NCBI GenBank assembly: GCA_014904985.1
Contig: MU128921.1
Coordinates: 354,902 to 416,609, forward strand
From: Hydnum rufescens UP504
Taxonomy: Eukaryota > Basidiomycota > Agaricomycetes > Cantharellales > Hydnaceae
Reading direction: 5' to 3'
Length of the DNA stretch: 61,708 nt
Shown here: positions 20,307 through 31,706 of the stretch, one piece after another
Layout of the letters: each line of letters starts with the position of its first letter
Numbering within the stretch: position 1 is the stretch's first letter
Notes under the pieces: model-generated
Told to the model about the DNA's origin: nothing
Databases searched by the model: none
What the model saw: only the letters and a program-made list of their open reading frames with translations
Translations under genes and position numbers: made by a program

Positions 20307-20525
20307 CCATTTGACTTGTGTTTGGTACCATTAGAAAGGTGTGAATTGTATCTTTCCAAGCGTTATATGGGTGTATGTCTCTGATCAAAACTGACAGAGT
20401 TATAGAATGAATTCAGTTTCCATGCATAGCCATAATTAATTTCATAATAGGTCACATGATCATTCCATAGGCTGGGATCAATGGATATTCACATTTTCTG
20501 GTACTGGATGTTTTTATCTTCCACA
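20307..20525 (-). mobile_element. Truncated LTR-B end
   Basis: Matches 46580-46795 and the reverse complement of 38331-38550. It ends TGTTTTTATCTTCCACA, i.e. TGTGGAAGATAAAAACA read on the minus strand, the outer end of the LTRs of Ty3-3. Only about 220 bp of the 1.5-kb LTR is present. Confidence 0.8.
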
Positions 20526-20943
20526 ACACCACTTCTGAAGGCATGATGCATAAGAGTCACCTCTATTCCATGCAGCCAAAACCCATTGTGATGCCTCAAT
20601 CCAGCCTTTCTTGTTGATGAAGGCTGTTGCCTTAGTTCCATATGTGTGTAAGACCATGAGCATCTGCTCATATTGCATCTGAGATGGCAAATCCAGCCCT
20701 GGATCCTTGTGGCCTGCACCTTTATTTTGGGGAGGCCACATGACCTTCTCAAGTTGGGCAGCAGCCACAGCTGCATCCTCTCTTTTAGGTGCAGAAATGA
20801 ATGGATGAATGGAGCATGCAGTCCTATTGGGACTGTTGAGGCCCTCCTCAGAATTTGTCCCATCCCCTGTCATGGGGCTGAGAGTGGGGAGTTGAGGAGA
20901 AGATATTGGTAAGGATGGAATTGAATTATTGACATCAGGGGGC
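20526..20943 (-). pseudogene. Gag-like N-terminal fragment of an LTR-C element (Ty3-5)
   Basis: A minus-strand frame (20873 downward, about 115 codons to the LTR-B junction) starts 70 bp inside the LTR at 20944-21749. It includes DLPSQMQYEQMLMVLHTYG and KKGWIEASQWVLAAWNRGD. It has no diagnostic domain. Its position right after the LTR suggests the start of gag, truncated by the LTR-B fragment. Confidence 0.4.
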
Positions 20944-21749
20944 TGTCAGGGCCATGCTGCGACGAGGGCACCAAACAAATGTAAACACAAATAATTCCGG
21001 CTAAGTCCGGTGTAAGTCCGGCTAAGTCCGCAAGAATCCGGGCAAGAATCAGATAAGGAGGTTAGGGATGTCAGAGGAGCAGTCCAGCAGCCCGGAAGGG
21101 ACTAGGCGGAAATGAGCACAGCGGTCCTTAAGCTCGTGGAGTCGACTGGACAATACTCGGAGCTGTAGTCTGGAGTAACAGCAGAAATCCTGAGATTATG
21201 TAATATGAATACGGAATACATGAAGGCTGACCTGTAGTCCAGAGTAACAGTGGAAATCCTGAGAGACCAAAGCTGGGGTCTCTGGACTTCACTCTCAGAC
21301 TACTTATACATGATGACTATACTATGGGGGAGTGATTGCTAAACTGGGGTGGTTACAAGGGGACGGGAACAGGAACAGGAACAGGAACTGGAACTCGGCC
21401 AGGGGGCAAACCGGAAGCAATGGGAAATGAAAGGGAAATGAAACCAAGATAGGGTTGGATCGGAGTCAAACTGGAATCAAGCCAGAAGCAAAGTGGACTT
21501 GGGCGAAGGAACTAAGTGGAGAACTGGACTGGAGGTGGTGGACAAGGACCGGAGTGGACCAGAGTGGACCGGAGGTGACCAGAGTGGACTGGAGTGACTG
21601 GAGTGGACGGAGTGGACTGGAGTGGACCGGGTGGACCAGAGTGGACTGGAGTGGACCGGAGTGGACCGGAGTGGACCGGAGTGGACCGGAGTGGACTGGA
21701 GTGGACTGGAGTGGACCAGAGTGGACCGGAGTAAGGGACAACCCTGACA
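20944..21749 (-). mobile_element. LTR-C (TGTCAGGG...CCCTGACA), 806 bp
   Basis: Bounded by TGTCAGGG and CCCTGACA. The segment next to 20944 aligns with the 3' part of the LTR at 33963-34506 (shared CACAAATAA, CTAAGTCC/GTCCAG runs and the GACTACTTATACAT promoter-like block). On the minus strand TATAAGTAGTC near 21300 gives the direction of transcription. It carries a minisatellite that the other copy lacks, which explains its extra length. Confidence 0.75.
21543..21735. repeat. GGAGTGGACC minisatellite
   Basis: About 19 copies of a 10-bp unit GGAGTGGACC with GGACT and CAGAGTGG variants, inside the U3 side of LTR-C. The paired LTR copy at 33963-34506 has no such array. Reading frames across it (VDWSGPEW runs) are repeat artefacts. 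Confidence 0.9.
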
Positions 21750-21933
21750 GGGCTGGGTTTGTACTTGTGGCATCTCAGAGAACCCAGGATTGTCAAATCC
21801 AACCTCAAGGAGATCAGTATCAATGGCAGGGGCAGGGGCAGAGGTGATATCACATTTTGGGGAGAAATAATGGTTTATCACACATTTCTTGTGGTCCTAA
21901 GCAGTCTTCCTCTTCATCTCCTCAATTTGGTGA

Positions 21934-22513
21934 TCAAGGTTCTTCTTCTTCCTCTGGTCTAGATATTGTGTCCATATTGCATGCTTGCCATTCAAAGTGG
22001 CACCTGAGTACTTCACCCTGTGGCCAGATATGCAACTGTGGACATTTGAAAGCTTCTCTAGAGTCTTCTGTGTTGAGACGGATATAGGCTTGATTACATA
22101 ATGTACATACTTTGTGTTTCTCTTCTACATGTGCGTTACGCTTCCGCCGAGCACTGTCGCTCATTATTCTGGGCATCAAACAGACATGTTTTGAACATAT
22201 CTTCTGTGGTCAGGACCATATGAACCAAGTCAACATCATCCAAGATGTCTGAAGAAATGTCATCAGAGTTAGAATCAAGTCCAAAATCTGAGGAAAACTC
22301 TGAATTGCTGGAGTGGACCAGAACTGGTCTATGTGATAGAGTGGGGGGGAGGTAGGGGAGTGGAAGGGTGGGTGGTTGGGCCAAATTCAGATTCTGAAAC
22401 TCAATGGCAGTGAGGTTTGAAAAAGTGTCTGAGATCATGAATATGTCCCTTACCCTCCTTTGGGAGTATGCTCCCAAGTTCTGAGCACACTTACACTTCT
22501 TCCTGAGAGCCAT
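21934..22513 (-). pseudogene. Unidentified decayed ORF, cysteine-bearing N-terminus
   Basis: The frame from 22513 begins MALRKKCKCAQNLGAYSQRR, a Cys-plus-basic start of the kind seen in some fungal transposon-encoded proteins. It continues with an acidic Ser-rich stretch (SDFGLDSNSDDISSDIL) before frame changes near 22136. A second open part (22179-21934) has HKVCTLCNQAYI and CPQLHIWPQGEV. I cannot name the family. A decayed transposon gene is the most likely reading. Confidence 0.35.
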
Positions 22514-22887
22514 AGACAGGCAGGGGGGGCTAGGGCAATGTGAGCAGGGCTTTCCAAATTAGGAAAGCATATTATACAATCAATACATTCAGCCCACTCC
22601 GGAGTGCAAAATTGTCCAAACCTAAATTAGCTCAACTGCATTGCCGCAATTGGGAAGCACAAAGAAGTTGATCTCCAACATTACAAACCATTTGCATTAT
22701 AACTTCTGATCCCTGCTATATATGGACATTCTGAGACCAAGAAGTTGTAGAAATACATCCTATCTACATGTCCTAGGTGGCCAAATAACACAAAAGTGGT
22801 TGTGGCAACTCTGGGAGATGTGCGCCTATTTTGAAATGGTTTGCTTCCGGAAGTGATGACTTATGTATGTCACCTACCTTACGAATT
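22514..22887. other. No gene recognised
   Basis: About 370 bp of AT-rich sequence between the unidentified ORF and the TIR element. I see no coding motif, RNA gene or repeat in it. Confidence 0.4.
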
Positions 22888-23740
22888 GGTAGTGGCGACA
22901 AGCGCCAATCCCCGACTCTAAAGCCGTTGGCAGGGATTTCGGGTGTTGCCAGTGCATCAATTGGCATGATTGCCTCTCATTCCTGATCACCTCTCGCTTG
23001 AGAATGCCGTGAAGTCACATTTCAACCATTGATGATGGATGAAATTGTGCCTGTAGTTTGTTGCTAAGGCATGTCCTTTCAGCTATGTTTGAATGTTACC
23101 AGAGCAGAGGCATCGTATTCTACGCTTGCCAGTTGTATAAATTCAAGTGAACCCAAAGGAAGCAGTGTCTCTATCTCGTCGAGCTCATCATGTGTAATCA
23201 TTCCTTCCGAGTCTCCAATTCTTTCCGGTAATCGGCAAGCTTCGCTAGATTGTCTCCTTCATCTACGACACCCCATATGTGCACACACTTAGGTGTAGGT
23301 GCATGTGACTTCCTTCACAACATGGTCGATGGTGACGGAAGACGCATAGACATGTCTGCTAAGGTAAACCCCAAGAGTCCCAGTCGACCCAAGGAAGACT
23401 CTGAGCCCGACGAGACCAGTGCTTCCTCATCTGCCTTGTCATGGCTGCAGAGCACTAAGCCGTGGACGCACAGCCACGGATGCACAGCCACGGACACACA
23501 GCCATGGACGCACAGCCATGGACGCACAGCCATGGACGCACAGCCATGGACACACAGCCATGGACACACAGCCATGGACATCAAAAGTGGTCTCGTGACG
23601 ACGAAATTCCCTCTAAAACCCTCTCTTACGTAAACGTAAGAGTCGGGGAAGGTGGAAAAATGGCCGAACTGGGCGCCGGCAACGCCCGAAATCCCTCCCA
23701 ACGGCTTTAGAGTCAGGGATTGGCGCTTGTCGCCGCTACC
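22888..23740. mobile_element. Small TIR element carrying a minisatellite
   Basis: 22888-22950 and the reverse complement of 23678-23740 agree over 63 bp with about five mismatches (shared GGCGACAAGCGCCAATCCC and GACTCTAAAGCCGTTGG). The inside is non-coding and includes a 14-bp minisatellite. The right end lies 3 bp from the first recognisable codon of a phosphomannomutase gene fragment, so the insertion probably marks that gene's truncation. Target duplication not identified; superfamily unknown. Confidence 0.7.
23462..23582. repeat. 14-bp minisatellite CACAGCCATGGACG
   Basis: About 8-9 head-to-tail units with variants CACAGCCACGGATG and CACAGCCATGGACA. Each unit contains the palindrome CCATGG. 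Its period is not a multiple of three. Confidence 0.9.
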
Positions 23741-23742
23741 GA

Positions 23743-24031
23743 TATGACTTAACCTTCTCAATCAGGGGGCAAATTTCCTTCGATGTCTTCCCAAATGGTT
23801 GGGACAAGACATACGCCTTGAGGCATGTCCAAGACGAGGGCTTTGAACAAATTCACTTCTTCGGAGACAAGACGTACGAAGTACGTGTTTCCATTGACCC
23901 ACTGAAGTCTATTGATCATCCGATATAACTGTCAACCGAACAGGGAGGGCAGCGATCCTCGCACCATAGGCCACACTGTCGAAGCTCCCGAAGACACGAT
24001 CCGTATTCTCACTGAGCTCTTTTTGCAATAG
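23743..24031 (+). pseudogene. Phosphomannomutase 3' fragment
   Basis: Translation from 23743 reads [40 protein letters not shown] and GDKTYE. After a GT-AG gap (23881-23943) comes GSDPRTIGHTVEAPEDTIRI then LTELFLQ and TAG. These are the C-terminal motifs of eukaryotic phosphomannomutase (Sec53/PMM family, HAD superfamily), which makes mannose-1-phosphate for GDP-mannose. Only about the last third is present, and the upstream neighbour is a transposon end. An expected glycine is Arg (AGG) in IRGQ. The segment that normally follows GDKTY (GGNDYEIF-like) is missing and the frame shifts across the gap. So this is a broken copy; because the enzyme is essential, an intact gene should exist elsewhere. 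It runs tail-to-tail with SPT20, 105 bp away. Confidence 0.8.
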
Positions 24032-24136
24032 ATGTGTCATTGTATAAAATACCTCTTACAAAGAACATTCCTTAGTACTTGGACACCCTGGAACCCTAAA
24101 CTGATGAATTATACAAAGGACATAAAGTGATCACTA

Positions 24137-26702
24137 TCATCGCGCATTCCGTCCCGCCCCTCCAGCAGGAGAAGGATGTGATTGTTGCGAAGGTTGGCTG
24201 TTCGGATGTGGACGGCCAGCTCTCCAATTAGGCGTGAACCCAGCGCCTACCTGGCCTAATGTGAAGTTCGGGTTTTGGGCCACGCCCTGACCCTGAGCTG
24301 CAGCTTGCTGGTGTAAGGCCTGCATAGCTGCAAAATTCGGATTCGCACGGATGTGCTGAAGTGCTGCTAGGGTCTGTTGCGTATGATTCTGTGTGTTCAA
24401 GGCGAAGTTCATGTTGGAATTAGGATGGCCAGAGGCAGTCCCTGGAGTGGTGCCCATGCCCATGTGCATACCCATTTGCTGCAAGTGCTGTTGGGCGGCT
24501 TGTTGCTGCTGCTGCTGCTGCTGCTGTGATAGCGGTAACGGTTGCGAGCCGGGCTGTGCTTGCTGCTGCTGTTGGGCCGCCATGCGCTGGTGTTGTGCTT
24601 GCTGCTGGGGGGAGACTTGTTGGCCTGAAAGACGTTGATTCATGTTCGCCTGTATTTGCAACTGCATCTGGCCACCAATGCCGGTTTGGGTCCCCGCCGG
24701 AGTAATGCCGTTAGGAAGAATATTGCGAGGACTTTGGGTATGCATTCGATTGGTATTCGGGTGGTTGCTGTTCAGGGCAGCCGTGGCAGCAGCTGCTGCT
24801 GCTGCCGCCTGGTGATTGAACCCGTGAATATTCATAACACCCGTCATCGTCATGTTCATATTACCGGGCTGCTGCGACCCTCCAACCGCAGAGATCGGCA
24901 TCTGTGGGTTGCTGGTATATCGGCTCGTATTTGGTTGGAACTGCATGGTCTGCTGTGCTTGGGACACCGGAGTTCGATTGTCGTTATTTCGCGCCTGTTG
25001 CTGTTGGTGATGTAGCTGGGCTGCCGCCACCGCCGCATGGCCAGCTTGCGCTTGTGACATTGTTCCCCGAGGTGATGATGCGACAGAATTTGGAATTGCG
25101 CCCGGGGCTACAGAGTTTGGTTGTTGGAGAGGCGGCTGGAGAAATGAAAATGGAAACGGTTGCGCGTGAACAGCCTGTGGGCGGCCCGGCACCGGTTGTT
25201 GGGCTTGGATCTGTTGTTGTTGTTGCGGCTGACGCAATATCCCATTCGGTGTTCCGGGACCAGTGGTGTTGTTTACCGCTGGGCTGTTTTGTGCAAGCGT
25301 CCCAAGTTGGGCATTATTCGGATGATACAGGCCCTGCAACGCCGGGGTTCTATTATTCTGGACGGAGTTGGAGGGCTGAGTGGGTGTGGATGTAGATGCG
25401 GTAGAATTCGAGGATTCTGGGGGCTTTCCCATTCCGACGCTGGGTGGCGGCGCTTTTTTATTGCCCTTCTTTACGGGCGGAGCTGCATTACCGGATGATT
25501 GAGAAGCGGGAAGGGACATGGCAGGGGGCATCGGCGAAGTTACTGTAGATGACTCTGTGGTAATACTTCCTTTCTTCATCGGTGGGGCACCTCTCTTCTT
25601 CGTCTGAGGGACGCTGCTGGCAGGAGGTAACGGCTGCTGCTGCTGTGGCTGCTGGGGTGGTTGCTGCTGTGGTTGTTGCGGTTGTTGCGGTTGTGGTTGC
25701 AATTGCTGCAGCTGAGGCTGCGGTTGCTGTGAAGTAGTTTGCAAGGGACGAGGAGGACTGGTCGTGGGAGGGATGGTGGACTTGGAGTCAACAGGTCCTT
25801 TCGATCGTCTTCGCTGTATAGCTTCGAAGATGCGGAACCTGCTGATGAATCTCTAAGTTTATGGGGGCATTAGGGATGAGGGGAAAGACGTACTGGGCAT
25901 GGAAGCCACGGTCGGCATGAGGATTCATAAGCTTCATCATCCGGTCGCGTTGTACCTTCTCCTCCTCTTCTCGTGCCGTATCGTCGGCAGATCGCTTGCG
26001 TTTGAAAGGAGATGGAAGCGAAGGGGTAGACACCCGCAACGCGGCATTAGCAATTCTAGTCACTAGTGGATCTGGGTCCAGGTACAGGTCGGGATTTTGC
26101 TGCAGCTAAAATCGTACTTCAACATGAATCCAGAAATATTAAGACGTCCACCATAGCAACGACATACCAGCGTTTGAGCCTCACAATTAAGAGCATCAAG
26201 ATCCGTCCAGGTGCGGCCAGCTTTCGTATTCCGGGAACACATTTCGGCCCAAGCAGCTTCCGCAGTTGGCCAGAGAACAATATGTTGTGGAAGCACGGGA
26301 TCCGCAGCATTCGGGACATCTCTGTGGTCGAACAGTTCGACAATCAAACACCCTACATCCCATTTATAATGATGGGCCTGTGTCCCCAGAAATGATAACC
26401 GTTTCATGCGCACCATTGTAAAATGGCACTTTGGCTTGTTTGAAGATCTCCAGAAAATCTATGGGCACACGACGTGCGCGAATGTCCTCCAGAAGTGACT
26501 GTGAACACAAAATCGATGAGGAATGCGAAAAAGCAAGGACAGTGCCCAACCATACTGCAATAGGGGTGTGGTACAAACAATTCCCAGATTGATTAAAGCG
26601 CCAGTGGTCTGAAAAAAGGTGCACGGTGAGCGAAGGTGGCTCCTTACTCAGGACCTTGAGTATCCGGTCGTTTGCACGGGTCTTATTGTACACGGAGACC
26701 AT
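24137..26702 (-). CDS. SPT20: SAGA complex subunit Spt20
   Basis: Structural subunit of the SAGA transcription coactivator. Five exons give a consistent frame: 26702-26556, 26498-26414, 26352-26168, 26099-25894 and 25841-24137 (775 aa), with GT-AG introns of 57, 61, 68 and 52 nt. The N-terminal Spt20 domain (residues about 20-220) shows PSLTVHLFSDHWRFNQ, SLLEDIRARRVPIDFLEIF, AKVPFYNGCLIVELFDHRD, HIVLWPTAEAAWAEM and LDPDPLVTRIANAALRVS. The remaining roughly 550 residues are low complexity, with Gln, Asn, Pro and Ala runs coded by CAG/CAA repeats, as is common in fungal Spt20 tails and co-activators. The start MVSVYNKTRANDRI is the first in-frame ATG. The gene is intact, with no transposon inside, and faces the phosphomannomutase fragment tail-to-tail. 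Confidence 0.92.
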
Positions 26703-27137
26703 GGTAGTACACCGGCAAGTTCCGGTAGAACACAGCCACACATACCAACAGTCTCAGAATCTTGCCAGTGTATAGAGAGTGTACAATCCTGATTCTTAAT
26801 TTCATCGGAAGACATGGAATCCCCTGGATGAGAGCGATAGGGATCATGAGATGGTACCAGCCTACCAGGAGAGAAGAACCCCCATTCGGAGTAGTTCGGG
26901 GTGTTCCGATATCACGTATGCACTAATAGACCAGACAATAAAGTGGACTTACGCTAAGCATTCGAGGTTTAGGACTCATTTAGACGCCTTTTATCCACGC
27001 CACGGCCAGGGACCTCGACCCACCTGTCGATACGTCCGCCCCAGGCAACTGCCGCTATATCTCAACCGTTTGTGTACCTTGAGTTTGGCCAGGCGCGGTA
27101 ACATCCTGACGGTTGTGTCGATAGCAAAAAATCCACA

Positions 27138-28651
27138 GATGACAAGAGCGGGGCCTTTAAGCCTCGCAAAATCAACAACAAGTTTCGTGATCGCGCTGCG
27201 GAGCGACGTGAAGGAGTGAATGGCTACTTTGCAGAGGTGCTACTGTGTGCTTCGTCTTTGCCCCTCTCTTGTGTCTTATGGATGTGTGCTGATCACAGAT
27301 TGAAGCCATACTGGAGGATTTTAAACAACGAACAACGAGTGAAGACCGGGCCAAGGTACGTCCCGTTGAATACAAATAGGTTGTGCACGGCATCTCCACG
27401 TATTGTCAGGTCGCAGAGGAGGAGACGGTAATCACTCCATTCTCGTTAAGCGTGCGTTGAGGCGATTTCTCTTTCCCATTGAATCCTTCCACGTACCGTG
27501 TACTGCCACAGGCCTCGACTTTGCACTTCTGCAGGCAAATAAGGCCCGTGCCGGAAGCTTTCAGGAGGAGGGAGTGGATACTGCCGTAAAAGAGGCCTTC
27601 GTTGAGGCGGCATCGTCTTCGACCGCAGAAAAACTAGAGGATGTTGCGTCGCCGTCTGCCATCATCCCCAGGGGGCGTACGCGAGAAGAGGCAATAGAGG
27701 AACTCAAGCGGATCCGTGCCAAGAGACACGGTGGATCTCTCCCCACAGAGTCGAATTCTGCCTCAGACATTGAGGCTTTGGAACAGGCGAAGAAGAAGAG
27801 ACGTATCGGTGCTCCATCCCCCTAACCGCCGAGACCCTCCACTGTCACGGATCAGGGAGAAACGAAAGAAAAGGAAACTGAGAGTTGTCATGGTCGGTTC
27901 CCTTATCTCCTGCGGCGACGACGATGGCCCAGCCTGATGGAACGAAATCAACATCCCCGGCGCTGGATGCGACGGCGACTGGCCCAGAATTCCTTCCGTC
28001 CGCCGATACTGCAGCCCTGGAGGAAAATGTCCAGACCTCCAATCCGACATCCCGGCGTGCTGAATCTCCGCCCCCGACAAGTACGGTAACGATCGTGACA
28101 GTACCTCCCGTCCCACCCACACTACTGTCGGCAACGATACCGCAGGATGCCTCCGACACAGACATATTCGCTGGTGCAGGCGACTACGAAGGCCTTGACC
28201 TCGGTGGCGGGGATGAGGACGCTGATGATCCTCCTGTTGGACGGACTCTTTCAGAAGACGTCCATGTGGGTCTAGTCAGGCCTCGATGGTTCGGTGAAGA
28301 CGGCGACGAAGCACTACCAAATGTGAACAGCACTCCCGCTATTGCGATGCCCAGGTTGAAGTCACCCCCTCCAGTCTCCAGGACCATCGCGTCCCCAGGC
28401 AGCGAAACAAGCCGACGGTGCAGAGGATAGACTCGTCCCCTCAAACTGTTCGTTTGCCCCCCTCGCTACATCCGCTCCCCCTTCTATCAAAGATCTCGAA
28501 TTCGACAAAGCTGCCGAAGTCCACGAGAAGAAAAAAGCTCGAGGGAAGAGAATAAAGCTGAATCCGGTGGAGGCAATCGTTAGCCTGTGGAGCCAGAGAA
28601 GAAGACAAAGCTTGGGAGCGAGGCGAAGTTGAATCGGGACTATCAGCAGTG
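27138..28651 (+). pseudogene. IK/RED-like splicing factor gene, frame-disrupted as read
   Basis: Blocks typical of RED (IK) proteins, spliceosome-associated factors, occur in order on the plus strand: DDKSGAFKPRKINNKFRDRA and AERREGVN (27138-27222), EIEAILEDFKQRTTSEDRAK (27299-27355), GGDGNHSILVK (about 27418-27450), LDFALLQANKARAG (27513-27555), TREEAIEELKRIRAKRHGG (about 27680-27735), DTDIFAGAGDYEGLDLGGG (28157-28212), RPRWFGED, APPSIKDLEFDKAAEVHEKK (28473-28530) and KLNRDYQQ (about 28626-28649). Introns 27237-27298 and 27452-27511 keep frame. The junction at 27356-27409 does not, and further frame changes fall near 27825, 28395 and 28590. Either small introns are missed, or the gene has indels, or the assembly has errors. 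The N-terminus and last exon are not defined. It lies between SPT20 and HGH1, head-to-head with SPT20. Confidence 0.65.
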
Positions 28652-29102
28652 CGTCTTATTTTCTTTGCCCTTTCTGATTCTGTTCATTGCTTATATATTT
28701 TCATATGTAGAGGAGGCGAAAGGCTCTTGAGACTGTGTTGACCACACTACTGAACACTGACCCAGAATGGTCGATACATTATTCATCAACTAATGTAAAA
28801 GCCAATCATAAGATCTAGATGAGAATGGTGTATACCGTCGAAAGCCAGAAACACACTGCCCGCTCAGATTCCTTCTCAACCATTATGGTGCGATTTGGTA
28901 TCTCCTGGCGCCTCGCCTTGGTTATAGTAGAGAAGACGAGGGACCAGCAGCAGCTGAAATGAACCACTCAATATAATAATAACCTCCTCATTCTCTGTCA
29001 GTTTTCACTACATTATCACATCACCTGTGGTATAAAAAAACTGCTAGTGAAGACTTGGACAAGTAAGAGGGAAAATATGATAGGTAAGACTAAGCTAAGG
29101 AT

Positions 29103-30929
29103 TTAAATCTTTATAATCCCATCATCTTCATCAATTTGTGGCACTGTAGCCGATTTCTTTGTGGGTCCAGATGCATTTCCCTCTACATCTTCCCAGTCTA
29201 CTTCTGTCTCGGTCTCTTCTTCTCGTTGCAGGAGATTGACAAGTCGCACAATATGTTCGGATACCTAAAATCATGGGAAAGCATTGAACGTCAGATAGCC
29301 TCATCATCTCAGGATATCAAGTCGACTGAGAGAAGGACCAAAAGCAACACATACTCTCTCGTCTTGCTCAACAAGATGCAATGCGCGCACGATAAGATAG
29401 ACGCCATTCTCTCGCAAACATGCACGTCCGTGACGAGTCGTGCAGAGCAAGAGGAGTGTCTCGAGGAGTGCTAGGCGTATGATTGGGTCAGGATCGCGCA
29501 CCTTCGTCGAAGGGAGGAACTGCAGCGCGGGTGGGAGCATATCTGTCTCCTGAAGAATGGGAACAGCGCACGAGAGATTGAGGTGCAGACAACCATGGGA
29601 TCATGGAATGGATCTTACGTCAAGATCGAATTCTTCGGATCCTGCAAGGGGGAGAAGGAGAGAGGGAAGAATGCCGAGACCTGGAGCTGCAAGGCCGTCT
29701 GGGGGCATAGACACTAGCTCGGAATCAGATGCTAGCATCACTTTGTGGCCGGCGGTGTAGAACGCACAGTTCCTAGGAAACTCCAGTTATGAATGTTCCA
29801 TACGCTTGAGGATATAAGTGGGGGGGCATACTTTATTGTGGATATAACTCCGCCCCGGCGCATCGTATCTGAGTGCTCGATGAATGGGACGAGCTTACTT
29901 AAAGGATACTCTAAAACACAAGTACTATCGCCTGTGACGGTTTGTGGAGACGGAAGCGGAGTGGGGAAGGTGGGCGTGAAGAAGAACGACCTCCCGGCAG
30001 AGATCTATGATCCATGGGAGACGTTTCTCAGCGTCGCATTTTGCAATAGCGACCATAGAGAGACACGCACCACGCTCATGTTCGCAAATACGTTCGCGAG
30101 AAAGTGGAGTTCGCCTTTCCGATGCCGCCCAGCATCAGGTTTTGGCGGCCGTCCTTCAACAACGGTCAGGGGAGGAAATTCCGGAGCGCTCACAAACGCA
30201 TCCACGAGCACCCGCAAGGCCCTAACTCGTGTTGGGGCCCCTTCAGGATATGGCTCTGGATATGGGGAAGTAGTACACCGCGACGACGGTGGGTAATAGG
30301 GTATTGACGAGGATGCAAGTAGAAAAAGTGGGATCTCAAGAGATAAAAGGTTATTAGCTGGCAACGGAAATGCAGTCACGTTGGACAATAGCATCGAAGC
30401 CAGATCTGCAAGCACAGAGGGTGGATTCTGGATACAGCATACTTCAACCATTCGTCCAGACGGAAGGAGACTGAGTGCCAGACTACACATACGGCAATGT
30501 ATGATACAAGGAAACCGAGAAACAAAGGATCCGCAAGGGAGCTTGCAAGCAATGAAGAATCAGATAAATTGATGAGAGCTTTAAATGCGTCGTGTGCAAT
30601 CGCCTCGATTACTCCATCAGCATATACGCACTCTGATGTTTCGCTGAGCACACCATTTGATCACGGCACAGCAGCTTGAGATCACGAACAACACTGCTAT
30701 CTTTAGGCTGTAAACCACCCGTATTAACGTCCTCCAAGAAGAGGTCGCGATATGGAGATCCCTTGGGAGTGTATCCTACGAGGTTGTCTAAAGCCACTTG
30801 TCGAACCTGAGGATTACGATCATGGAGAAATGGCAAGAGCTAAAACCCGGCGGTGCTCGATAATGAAAACTTGTATAGAAGAAAGAAACAGATCGACAAC
30901 AGGCGCACCTGCTTTAGTTGAGCTTGCAT
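29103..30929 (-). CDS. HGH1: Hgh1 family protein (eEF2-folding cochaperone)
   Basis: Armadillo-like protein; the yeast homologue assists folding of elongation factor 2. Eight exons give an unbroken 452-aa frame: 30929-30909, 30839-30654, 30603-30493, 30427-30071, 30004-29832, 29772-29619, 29549-29355 and 29264-29103, with introns of 50-90 nt. Diagnostic stretches are LLPFLHDRNPQVRQVALDNL, RDLKLLCRDQMAIAHDAFKA, SVLADLASMLLSNV, LVPFIEHSDTMRRGGVISTI, NCAFYTAGHKV, ALQFLPSTKVRDPDPIIRLA, LLETLLLLCTTRHGR and SEHIVRLVNLLQREE, ending in an acidic tail DEDDGIIKI. The first exon codes only seven residues (MQAQLKQ). Length fits the family. An inverted pair of transposable elements starts 14 bp upstream of the ATG, so the native promoter has probably been displaced. 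Confidence 0.93.
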
Positions 30930-30943
30930 CTTGGATTGCAGTA

Positions 30944-31692
30944 GTGTTGCCGCGACTCCGCTTGGTTCGACTTCAGCTCGACTTCGGGCGACTCCGCATG
31001 ACTTCCGTTGACTTTGACTTATCTCCGAAGTCAAGCCAAATTTACCGACTCGACTTGACTCGAAGTCGACTCAAGTCAAATATCTGTATGTAACAATAAT
31101 ACATATATACATCGCGGGAAAATCACTCTGTGCCTTCTGGATCAAGTGTCAACTGTACTTTGCCAAGAGACTCATGCAACAACAGCAGATCAGAGGGTGG
31201 CAGCGGAGAGAAGGGTCGGTACATCCCGAGAAACAAGTGCTGACTAAGCATTAAGCTCACACATGCGGATTGATGAAGCATAAAGAAGTGGCAGAAATTT
31301 GCCTTGGAGGCTTGAGGCTTGAGGCAAGCTTGTTTCCACTCATTCTGCATCGTCATTGGCGAGATTAAGCTTCATGTGCGTGATTCCTATTTGATGAAGG
31401 TTGGGCATAGCATCCCGCTGCGGACTCTGCTTGCAATTTGGCAGGCATCATAGCACTCACAAGGCAGGACTGTATTAAAATTTGCCACATAGTACTGCCA
31501 TATATGAACAAGTATCAGTAGTGTTTGCTCTTATTTTCCCATGAATTTGACTTGAGCTGGCTTGGAGCGAAGCCAAGTCGGCCGAAGTCGAAGTCAAGTC
31601 AATGATTTGTAATCAATCAACTTGGCTTGACTTGGCTTGAAATGGCTTGACTCGTGACTCAAGTCGACTCGAAGCCCGAGTCACGGCAACAC
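30944..31692 (+). mobile_element. TA-flanked TIR element, 749 bp, left member of an inverted pair
   Basis: Starts GTGTTGCCGCGACTCC, ends GAGTCACGGCAACAC, and is flanked by TA on both sides, as for Tc1/mariner-type insertions. Both termini are packed with GACTTGAGTC/CGAAGTC-type short palindromic repeats. An internal 77-codon frame (31356-31123, minus) is repeated in the partner, but I do not recognise it and it is too short for a transposase. So it looks like a non-autonomous (MITE-like) element. Confidence 0.75.
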
Positions 31693-31706
31693 TAGTCTGC
31701 AATCTA

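Noticed and set aside
21455..21881. ORFs with VDWSGPEW or STPVHSGPL repeats
   Set aside because: Six-frame artefacts of the 10-bp GGAGTGGACC minisatellite inside an LTR.
24393..25498. Plus-strand ORFs opposite SPT20 (Cys-rich or Val-rich)
   Set aside because: Shadows of the Gln-rich tail of SPT20, whose minus-strand exon structure and motifs are clear.
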